Assembly: GCA_910586835.1 (NCBI GenBank) | Contig: CAJUJU010000089.1 | Coordinates: 1-6,689 of the forward strand | Source of the DNA: an uncultured Acetatifactor sp. | GTDB taxonomy: Bacteria; Bacillota; Clostridia; Lachnospirales; Lachnospiraceae | Direction: 5' to 3' | DNA: 6,689 nucleotides | Shown: in pieces, positions 1 to 4,681 of the stretch | Layout: the number at the start of each line of letters is the position of its first letter | Position numbering within the stretch: the first letter of the stretch is position 1 | Notes under the pieces: model-generated | What the model saw: the letters and a program-made list of their open reading frames with translations, nothing else | Databases searched by the model: none | What the model was told of the DNA's origin: nothing | Program-made: the position numbers and the translations under genes

Positions 1-33
1 AAAATCCGCAATTTAGGATTTGAGTGGGAGTAA
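1..33 (+). CDS. Possible 3' end of an upstream gene (partial)
   Basis: Reading from base 1, frame 1 is open for ten codons (KIRNLGFEWE) and stops at TAA 31-33. It could be the C-terminus of a gene that starts before the window. Nothing identifies its product, and an open frame this short also occurs by chance. A 6-bp hairpin (2-7 with 16-21) lies in the same stretch but has no T-tract after it, so it is not a convincing terminator. Confidence 0.25.
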   Translation, partial: KIRNLGFEWE

Positions 34-72
34 ACATTCATGCGTTTGTCGTGAGGAAAGTAAAAATATTCC

Positions 73-101
73 TTGTCATATGGCGGCTTTCATGCTATAC
101 T
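73..101 (+). promoter_or_regulatory. Sigma-A promoter for the helicase transcript
   Basis: The -35 box is TTGTCA (73-78), followed by a 17-nt spacer and the -10 box TATACT (96-101). TGC directly precedes the -10 box, giving an extended -10 (TGn). An A/T-rich stretch lies upstream (61-70). Transcription would start near 107-109, leaving a 5' leader of about 130 nt before the helicase start codon. Box quality and spacing are seen directly; activity is inferred. Confidence 0.75.
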
Positions 102-132
102 CATTAATTGTCGAGAAAATGAATGGAATTTT

Positions 133-181
133 CTGCTCACTTGTATCGTCGCACAAAGGAGGACACAGGTGAGCAGTTTTT
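133..181 (+). terminator. Terminator-like attenuator hairpin in helicase leader
   Basis: Bases 133-144 pair with 165-176 in a 12-bp stem with one G-U wobble, around a 20-nt loop. The stem is followed at once by TTTTTCT (177-183), so it resembles an intrinsic terminator inside the 5' leader. The loop holds AAAGGAGG (155-162), and the 3' arm holds the GTG start of a short ORF, so ribosome binding and hairpin formation should exclude each other. A competing stem is possible (ACACAG 163-168 with CTGTGT 182-187). The U-tract is short, so termination may be partial. Confidence 0.5.
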
Positions 182-210
182 CTGTGTATACAGATTGGGC
201 CGGGAAGTGA
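169..210 (+). CDS. Putative 13-codon leader peptide (MSSFSVYTDWAGK)
   Basis: A GTG at 169 begins 13 codons ending in TGA (208-210). It is preceded by the strong Shine-Dalgarno AAAGGAGG (155-162) at a 6-nt spacing, a better site than the one serving the helicase itself. The start codon lies in the 3' arm of the upstream terminator-like hairpin. The peptide has no run of one amino acid that would suggest classical amino-acid attenuation. Its likely role, if any, is regulatory: initiation here would disrupt the hairpin and favour transcription into the helicase gene. It was found by reading the leader; expression is inferred from the ribosome binding site alone. Confidence 0.45.
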   Translation: MSSFSVYTDWAGK

Positions 211-239
211 GCCGCGTCAGTCAGGAAAGGAAAGAGTAA

Positions 240-1982
240 GTGGAGAATCAAAGAGAAAAGGAATTGTGGGAAGAACTGATAGACGAAAGGATCCTTCGTG
301 CGGTTCAGGAGATGGGATTTGAAAATTTTTCTCCCATACAGGAGCAGGCGATCCCCTGTCTGCTGAACGGAGAGGATATAATCGGCCAGGCACAGACCGG
401 GACGGGGAAAACGGCGGCATTTGGGATTCCACTGCTGCAGAAGGTTGATCCGGAGCTGAGGAAGCTGCAGTGTATTGTCCTCTGCCCTACCAGAGAGCTG
501 GCTATCCAGGCGGCGGACGAGCTGAGGAAGATAGCGAAATATATGCATGGGATCAAGGTGCTTCCCGTCTACGGTGGACAGGAGATCAGCAGACAGATAA
601 TCGGTCTCAGAGGAGTACAGATCATCGTGGGCACGCCGGGCCGGGTGATGGATCATATGCGCAGGCATACCATCAGGCTGGATGATGTGAATACTGTGGT
701 GTTGGACGAGGCGGACGAAATGCTGAATATGGGCTTCCGGGAGGATATGGAGCTGATTTTGGGGCAGATTCCGGGAGAGCATCAGACGGCGCTTTTTTCT
801 GCCACCATGCCTCAGCCGATCCTGGAGATTACGGGACGGTTTCAGAACAATGCCAGGCTGATCCGGGTGGCGGCGAAGGAGCTGACGATTCCGTTGGTGG
901 CACAGCGGTATTACAGGGTGAAGGGGCAGGATAAGGATGCTGCATGTATCCGTCTGCTGGAATATTATCAGCCGGCTCTTTGCCTGATTTTCTGCAATAC
1001 GAAGGTAAAGGTGGACGAGCTTTCGGAGGTTCTGAAGCGGGAGGGCTTTCAGGCGGAAGGGCTGCACGGAGACATGTCGCAGCATCAGAGGGATGTCGCC
1101 ATGCACCGTTTCCGGAACGGAAGCACAAATATTTTGATTGCCACGGATGTTGCAGCCAGAGGAATTGACGTGGATAACGTGGAGGCTGTGATCAACTACG
1201 ATCTGCCCCAGGATACGGAATATTATGTGCATCGTATCGGAAGAACAGGCCGGGCCGGGCGCACCGGGCGTTCCTTCACCTTTGCTACGGCAAGGGAGCT
1301 TTACCGGATTCGGGAGATCGAGCGGGTGTGCCACACCACAATTGAGGAGAAAAAGCTGCCCGGCGCGGCCAAGGCACTGAAGGCCAAGGCGGACAGATAT
1401 CTGAATAAAGCGTGGGAGCTTAAGGAACATGAAGATATTGAGCTGATGAAAACCTTTCTGCTGCGGAAGATGGAAGAGGAGGGCTGTGATGCGTTGGAGC
1501 TTGCGGCTGTGATGCTGAAAGCGCAGGTCGGTGACAGGGGGCCGGAGATTGAGGCTGACCGCCCTGTGAGCAGAGGACGGAGCGGAGAGCGCTTTGGCGA
1601 CAGACGGGGAAGAGACGGATGGCGCAGGGAGAGAGGAGAAGGCCGGGGAAGAAATACGGCGGCAGATGAGAGACGCGGCGGGAAAGAACGCGGAAGAAAC
1701 GGTTATCGTGAGGAAGAAGGGAAAGGTCGCGACGGCGGCAGAGGCGGAAGACGCCAGGGGAAGGACGGCGGTCGTGATACCCGGGGAGAGCGTGGCGGAA
1801 AAGAAGGCTGTCGGCCGGGCGTCGGAAGGCGGACCGGGAGATACCCCGGAAGAGAAGGATTCCGGGAGGACGCAGATACCAGAGGCGGTTACGGAAAAGA
1901 CAGATACCGTGAAGGTGACGGAAAGCGGGAGGAAAGAGGCATTGCTTTTGCACGTCCCAGGCGTAAAAAGACGGAGGAATAG
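240..1982 (+). CDS. cshA: DEAD-box ATP-dependent RNA helicase, CshA-like, with RG-rich tail
   Basis: This 580-residue cytoplasmic protein should use ATP to remodel RNA duplexes in ribosome assembly, mRNA decay or cold adaptation. All core motifs are present: Q-motif SPIQ (31-34), motif I AQTGTGKT (51-58), Ia PTRELA (83-88), GG (112-113), Ib TPGR (132-135), II DEAD (156-159), III SAT (187-189), motif IV region IFCNT (250-254), V ATDVAARGID (301-310) and VI HRIGRTGR (331-338). A helical segment follows (about 355-430), in the place of the CshA dimerisation region. Residues from about 441 to 580 form a low-complexity Arg/Gly/Glu/Lys tail, typical of nonspecific RNA-binding extensions and longer than in many relatives. 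The GTG start at 240 fits because it just includes the helix before the Q-motif and has an AGGAAAGG site (223-230). The core resembles CshA closely; exact orthology is inferred. Confidence 0.95.
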   Translation: MENQREKELWEELIDERILRAVQEMGFENFSPIQEQAIPCLLNGEDIIGQAQTGTGKTAAFGIPLLQKVDPELRKLQCIVLCPTRELAIQAADELRKIAKYMHGIKVLPVYGGQEISRQIIGLRGVQIIVGTPGRVMDHMRRHTIRLDDVNTVVLDEADEMLNMGFREDMELILGQIPGEHQTALFSATMPQPILEITGRFQNNARLIRVAAKELTIPLVAQRYYRVKGQDKDAACIRLLEYYQPALCLIFCNTKVKVDELSEVLKREGFQAEGLHGDMSQHQRDVAMHRFRNGSTNILIATDVAARGIDVDNVEAVINYDLPQDTEYYVHRIGRTGRAGRTGRSFTFATARELYRIREIERVCHTTIEEKKLPGAAKALKAKADRYLNKAWELKEHEDIELMKTFLLRKMEEEGCDALELAAVMLKAQVGDRGPEIEADRPVSRGRSGERFGDRRGRDGWRRERGEGRGRNTAADERRGGKERGRNGYREEEGKGRDGGRGGRRQGKDGGRDTRGERGGKEGCRPGVGRRTGRYPGREGFREDADTRGGYGKDRYREGDGKREERGIAFARPRRKKTEE

Positions 1983-2227
1983 TTTCGTATGATTATTTCT
2001 TTTTTGTGAAGGCAGAAGAATTTCGGTATTTTTGTTACAGTCTTCTGGGTATAGCGGGAAGCGCTGCGGGTTATGCTGTCAATGTGTATTTGCCGGTGCA
2101 CCTGCGCTGCGGGAGGGAGAAAGAATTTATGGGGATGGCAGCTATGCAGTATATCTTTTTGACTCTGTAGAGACATTGATGGATTGCAGAAATTGATTTG
2201 CGCGGCGGCGCGCGGACGGGAGCGGAA
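1983..2227 (+). other. 245-nt intergenic region between helicase and ispF
   Basis: No convincing gene or terminator is seen. A weak 7-bp inverted repeat (CAGAAGA 2013-2019, TCTTCTG 2041-2047) lacks a T-tract. The 10-mer GCGCTGCGGG occurs twice in direct orientation (2061-2070 and 2104-2113). A weak promoter-like pair, TTGTGA (2004-2009) and TATTTT (2027-2032) with 17-nt spacing, could serve ispF; each box matches the consensus at four of six bases. It is unclear whether ispF is co-transcribed with the helicase. Confidence 0.4.
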
Positions 2228-2770
2228 ATGAGAGTTGGAACGGGCTATGATGTGCACAGGCTGACGCCGGGCCGGGATCTGATTCTGGGCGGGGTGAAAA
2301 TACCCTTTGAGAAAGGACTTTTGGGACATTCGGATGCGGACGTGCTGCTGCATGCGGTCATGGACGCCCTGTTGGGCGCGGCGGCGCTGGGAGATATCGG
2401 TAAGCATTTTCCGGACAGTGATCCGGCCTACAAGGGAATTTCCTCAGTGACGCTTTTGAAAAAGGTGGGAGAACTGCTTGGAGAGAAGGGCTTCCTTGTG
2501 GAAAATATAGATGCCACCGTTATTGCCCAGGCGCCGAAGCTTCGTCCTTATATAGATGTCATGCGGGAGAATATCGCGGTGGCGCTGGAGATGGATTCCG
2601 GTTGTGTGAATGTGAAGGCCACCACCGAGGAAGGGCTGGGCTTTACCGGTGCGGGGGAGGGGATTGCGGCGCAGGCAGTGTGTATGCTGACGAGTCCCTT
2701 TGATCTGACGGCCAGAGAGGTTTCCGGAGGATGTGGGGGCTGTGGCGGTTGTCCTGCAAAAAAGGATTGA
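2228..2770 (+). CDS. ispF: 2-C-methyl-D-erythritol 2,4-cyclodiphosphate synthase
   Basis: IspF converts CDP-methylerythritol 2-phosphate to methylerythritol cyclodiphosphate and CMP in the cytoplasmic MEP route to isoprenoid precursors. The family acts as a metal-dependent homotrimer. Signatures are GTGYDVHRL at the N-terminus with metal ligands D8 and H10, GHSDAD (33-38), H42 as the third ligand, ALGDIGKHFPDSDP (53-66), and the late ATTEEGLGFTG block (131-141). The ATG at 2228 is preferred over an in-frame TTG at 2198 because family members begin almost exactly at this MRVGTGYDVH, and GGGAG lies five bases upstream. The protein is 180 residues against about 157-160 usually. The excess is a C-terminal extension (about 155-180) ending in GGCGGCGGCPAKKD, with three evenly spaced cysteines. 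Its stop codon overlaps the -35 box of the next promoter. Confidence 0.96.
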   Translation: MRVGTGYDVHRLTPGRDLILGGVKIPFEKGLLGHSDADVLLHAVMDALLGAAALGDIGKHFPDSDPAYKGISSVTLLKKVGELLGEKGFLVENIDATVIAQAPKLRPYIDVMRENIAVALEMDSGCVNVKATTEEGLGFTGAGEGIAAQAVCMLTSPFDLTAREVSGGCGGCGGCPAKKD

Positions 2771-2795
2771 CAAAATCAGGAAAGTTGCATATTCT
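2767..2795 (+). promoter_or_regulatory. Sigma-A promoter of the Cys T-box operon
   Basis: A perfect -35 TTGACA (2767-2772) is followed by a 17-nt spacer and the -10 box TATTCT (2790-2795), a 4/6 match to consensus. The -35 box overlaps the ispF stop codon (2768-2770), so the cysteine operon starts immediately at the end of ispF. The predicted start near 2802 lies about 40 nt before the T-box Stem I, as expected for a T-box leader. Confidence 0.8.
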
Positions 2796-2801
2796 GGTTA
2801 G

Positions 2802-3130
2802 TAGAAAGACAGTTGTGGTGTGAGATACACTGCAGCAGCAAATGCAGGGAACGGAAAGAGTACCTTTTGAAGGCTGTATGGAAATGACGGATAGTTTCCA
2901 TGCGGCTTCTGAGATGTCAGAGAGGGAGCGTCAATCAGGCTGAGAGCGCTTCTCGTCTCGGAAAGGGGAAAGTGCATCCGGGAGCAGGTCTGCGGAGCGC
3001 CGCAAGGCGGGTAGGCAGGCACGCGGGCGGGCGTTATGCGCATAAAGAGAAGGACTTTATGTCCTTAAAAAGAGTGGAACCGCGGGAAATCGTCTCTGAC
3101 AGACATTTTCCGTGGCTTTTATTTTTTTCT
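2802..3130 (+). ncRNA. T-box riboswitch, tRNA-Cys specific
   Basis: The leader contains the T-box core AGAGTGGAACCGCGG (3071-3085), which differs at one base from the usual AGGGTGGNACCGCGG. It also has the Stem I elements GGAAAGAGTA (2853-2862), the AG-bulge segment CAGAGAGGGAG (2918-2928) and a distal-loop GGCTGAGAG, followed by the Stem III-like GTAGGC...GCGTTATGCGC region. The specifier, in GAAAGTGCATCC, is TGC (2973-2975), a cysteine codon. The antiterminator bulge TGGA would pair with the UCCA acceptor end of tRNA-Cys, whose discriminator base is U; this second clue agrees with the specifier. Uncharged tRNA-Cys should stabilise the antiterminator and allow transcription into the downstream cysE-cysS genes. 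Stem I carries an extra hairpin (2871-2908) on its 5' strand. The fold was drawn by hand, so boundaries are approximate. Confidence 0.93.
3080..3128 (+). terminator. Intrinsic terminator of the T-box leader
   Basis: Bases 3080-3090 pair with 3105-3115 (two G-U pairs), and the stem continues after one bulged base with GTCT (3092-3095) and AGAC (3101-3104) around a 5-nt loop. The sequence CTTTTATTTTTTTCT follows (3116-3130). The 5' arm shares the CCGCGG part of the T-box, so terminator and antiterminator are mutually exclusive, as expected for this class. Confidence 0.9.
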
Positions 3131-3133
3131 AAT

Positions 3134-3250
3134 AGGGTTAGGGTGTCAAAAACTCCGATTGAAGTTGCCCGTTGTCAATATGCCCAAAAGAATTGGTGCG
3201 CTTTCCATTGTGCCGAACTATTCCGACAGGGCTTTTGACACCCTGATCCT
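3134..3250 (+). repeat. 117-nt inverted-repeat element, MITE-like
   Basis: The left arm 3134-3151 and right arm 3233-3250 are inverted repeats identical at 16 of 18 positions, with a perfect 12-bp core (AGGGTGTCAAAA 3140-3151, TTTTGACACCCT 3233-3244). The two differences are G-U compatible, so the transcript could form an 18-bp stem enclosing 81 nt. The right arm has no T-tract, so it is not an ordinary terminator. It begins directly after the T-box terminator and ends 61 nt before the next gene. Size and terminal repeats suggest a small non-autonomous transposable element. No clear target-site duplication was seen and no known family was assigned. Confidence 0.55.
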
Positions 3251-3311
3251 TATAGAAAACTGCGTCATGGCCGAAAGTTCTGCCGGCGGCATTTTTTGAA
3301 GGAGAAAACCT

Positions 3312-3731
3312 ATGGAAAAAGCGATTGCGATAGAGACCGGTTTGGGTGTTCTTTGGGGGAGGGACTGTATTTTTTTAGATTGTGTACAGCAGGATAAGAG
3401 AGGAAACCTTACTTTTTCCGGTGAGATAAACAGCAATTGTACCTCCGTGGGAAAGAAATGTCCGCAGGAGAAAAAATGGCTTCCCTATACGCTTACCTTT
3501 CAGGATGTACTTGCCTGCTTTTCCTGTGAGTTGGATACTTACGGAAATTTAGCCGGATTCCCGGATTCGGAAAGCAGCGATTTTGATTTGATTGAAGACA
3601 GTGAATGGCTGGAAGCGTTGCCGGTGCGAAATGATTTTCAAAAGAACAGGTACACGCATTATCGGATATTCACATATGATATTGTTTACAACATTATTGC
3701 AGGTTTCTATAAGCTGGAAATCAGCAGCTAA
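3312..3731 (+). CDS. Uncharacterised 139-residue protein in the Cys T-box operon
   Basis: I do not recognise this protein. The ATG at 3312 has AAGGAG (3299-3304) at 7-nt spacing, and cysE follows 44 nt later with its own good site, so this looks like an expressed operon gene. The product is predicted soluble, without a signal peptide or membrane segment. It has six cysteines (19, 24, 43, 50, 69, 72) in its first half, including CFSC (69-72), but no clear zinc-finger or redox motif. The second half is acidic then aromatic (SSDFDLIEDSEWLEAL, later YTHYRIFTYDIVYNIIAGFY). Three 60-nt rows counted by eye are 45, 43 and 30 percent GC, against 62 percent in a row of ispF, suggesting recent acquisition. 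The TYD..YNIIA ending is loosely reminiscent of small immunity-like hypothetical proteins, a weak impression only. Its place after the Cys T-box implies induction during cysteine starvation. Confidence 0.8.
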   Translation: MEKAIAIETGLGVLWGRDCIFLDCVQQDKRGNLTFSGEINSNCTSVGKKCPQEKKWLPYTLTFQDVLACFSCELDTYGNLAGFPDSESSDFDLIEDSEWLEALPVRNDFQKNRYTHYRIFTYDIVYNIIAGFYKLEISS

Positions 3732-3775
3732 GCAAAACATATATTAAAAACACTTTTCCAAAAAGGAGAATTTTA

Positions 3776-4474
3776 ATGGGACTGTTCAGAAATGTGCAGG
3801 AGGAGATCAGGATCGTGAGAGAGCGGGATCCGGCTATTCATTCCTCCATGGAAGTATTTCTTTATCCCAGCTTTAAAGTTATGATGCATTACCGGGTAGC
3901 GCACAGACTGTATGAGAAAGGTCATTTTTTCTGGGCCAGATGGGTTTCTCAGAGGGCGGTGCGTAAGACGGGCATCGAGATTCATCCGGGGGCAAGGATC
4001 GGAAGGGGGCTGTTTATTGATCACGGGAACGGAGTGATTATAGGAGAGACCACTGTTATCGGGGATAATGTGACACTTTATCAGGGTGTTACTCTGGGTG
4101 GAACTGGGAAAGAGCATGGGAAACGGCATCCTACCGTAGGGAATAACGTGATGATCAGCGCAGGTGCCAAGGTGCTGGGTTCCTTTACCATCGGAGACAA
4201 TTCCAAGATCGGGGCAGGCAGCGTGGTCTTGAGCGAGGTGCCGCCGGGTTCTACGGTGGTGGGTGTTCCGGGACGGGTGATAAAGCGGGGCAACACGGCT
4301 TTGCCTCAGGAGACCATGAACCAGACAGATCTTCCGGATCCGGTGAAGGAGGATATCGCAAGCTTGAGACATGCCAACACGGAGTTGACAAACAGATTGT
4401 TGGAGCTGGAAAAGGAGATGCGGCAGATCAAGCGGCAGGAAGAGCGGAAGGAAAAAGGAAGTATACAGGAATAG
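3776..4474 (+). CDS. cysE: Serine O-acetyltransferase
   Basis: CysE transfers acetyl from acetyl-CoA to L-serine, giving O-acetylserine, the committed precursor of cysteine in the cytoplasm. The 232-residue protein is the short EpsC-like form, lacking most of the long N-terminal helical domain of the E. coli enzyme. The left-handed beta-helix hexapeptide region runs from about 66 to 165. It includes GIEIHPGARIGRG (66-78), IDHGNG with catalytic His83 (81-86), VTLGGTGKEHGKRHP with His118 (105-119), KIGAGSVV (144-151) and VVGVPGRVI (161-169). Glu68 sits where E. coli has Asp143, which I recall as common in this subgroup. The C-terminus (about 188-228) is a charged predicted coiled coil rather than the short Ile-ending tail that binds CysK in E. 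coli. The start has AAGGAG (3763-3768) at 7 nt. Position after the Cys T-box supports the assignment. Confidence 0.95.
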   Translation: MGLFRNVQEEIRIVRERDPAIHSSMEVFLYPSFKVMMHYRVAHRLYEKGHFFWARWVSQRAVRKTGIEIHPGARIGRGLFIDHGNGVIIGETTVIGDNVTLYQGVTLGGTGKEHGKRHPTVGNNVMISAGAKVLGSFTIGDNSKIGAGSVVLSEVPPGSTVVGVPGRVIKRGNTALPQETMNQTDLPDPVKEDIASLRHANTELTNRLLELEKEMRQIKRQEERKEKGSIQE

Positions 4475-4681
4475 CAGAAAAAGACACGGAAGGTCAGATG
4501 GGTAAACCTGAAAAGACGCGGAAGGTCAGAACGGTAAGCCTGAAAAGACAAGGAAGGTCAGAAGGGTACGCCTGAAAAGAAACGAAAACAAGAAGAAAAC
4601 GAAATCCCGAAAAGCGACCGGAAGAGAACAGGAAGACAGAGAGCTTGGAAAGAAACGGGTTCAGACGAAGAGGAGCAGACT
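4475..4681 (+). other. Purine-rich spacer between cysE and cysS
   Basis: This 207-nt gap has no convincing gene and is strikingly A/G-rich on the + strand with few pyrimidines. Its first half contains a 32-bp tandem repeat; the rest is unordered GAAAAC/GGAAG-type sequence. No promoter-like -35/-10 pair or terminator is visible, so cysS is probably read from the T-box promoter. The spacer ends with the cysS Shine-Dalgarno AGGAG (4671-4675), six bases before ATG. Confidence 0.7.
4478..4584 (+). repeat. 32-bp tandem repeat, three units plus a partial fourth
   Basis: Units lie at 4478-4509, 4510-4541 and 4542-4573, with a decayed fourth from 4574. Each begins (G/A)AAAAGAC, has the invariant core GGAAGGTCAGA, then GGGT or CGGT, and ends CCT. 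Units differ at a few positions each. The period of 32 is not a multiple of three, so the array is not a protein repeat. AGG near the middle and CCT at the end of each unit could form a very small stem. Confidence 0.85.

Noticed and set aside
90..1430. 446-codon open frame on the minus strand opposite the helicase
   Set aside because: It is antisense to a helicase with every DEAD-box motif intact, covers its promoter and leader, and its translation shows no recognisable domain. It reflects GC and codon bias of the real gene.
1594..1992. 132-codon second + frame within the helicase tail
   Set aside because: The purine-rich low-complexity DNA lacks stops in this frame; no separate ribosome site or domain is visible.
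2013..2047. Hairpin CAGAAGA/TCTTCTG as the helicase terminator
   Set aside because: Only 7 AT-rich pairs around a 21-nt loop and no T-tract afterwards.
2006..2170. 54-codon GTG frame in the helicase-ispF gap (VKAEEFRYFCYSLLG...)
   Set aside because: It reads like plausible protein but has no Shine-Dalgarno (the upstream sequence is a T-tract) and no recognisable similarity. It could be a remnant, but support is too weak.
2198..2227. TTG at 2198 as the ispF start, adding 10 residues
   Set aside because: Family members begin at the MRVGTGYDVH sequence, and the ATG at 2228 has a GGGAG site at proper spacing; the extra residues are unlike IspF.
2900..3238. 112-codon + frame across the T-box leader
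   Set aside because: The region is explained by conserved T-box RNA elements and its terminator; the frame has no ribosome site.
3235..3256. Promoter from TTGACA 3235-3240 and TATAGA 3251-3256
   Set aside because: The spacer is only 10 nt; at 16-18 nt no -10-like sequence is found.
3269..3297. Terminator just before the unknown gene (GCCGGCGGC then T6)
   Set aside because: The stem is short and imperfect (GCCG with CGGC), or a palindrome with no loop; the following gene has a strong RBS immediately after, so strong termination is unlikely.
4475..4535. Readthrough extension of CysE past its TAG into the K/R-rich repeat region
   Set aside because: The frame stays open only about 20 codons to TAA, and the 32-bp repeat shifts frame each unit, so it does not behave as coding sequence.
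4478..4584. CRISPR array
   Set aside because: Units are directly contiguous with no unique spacers and there are no cas genes; it is a simple tandem repeat.
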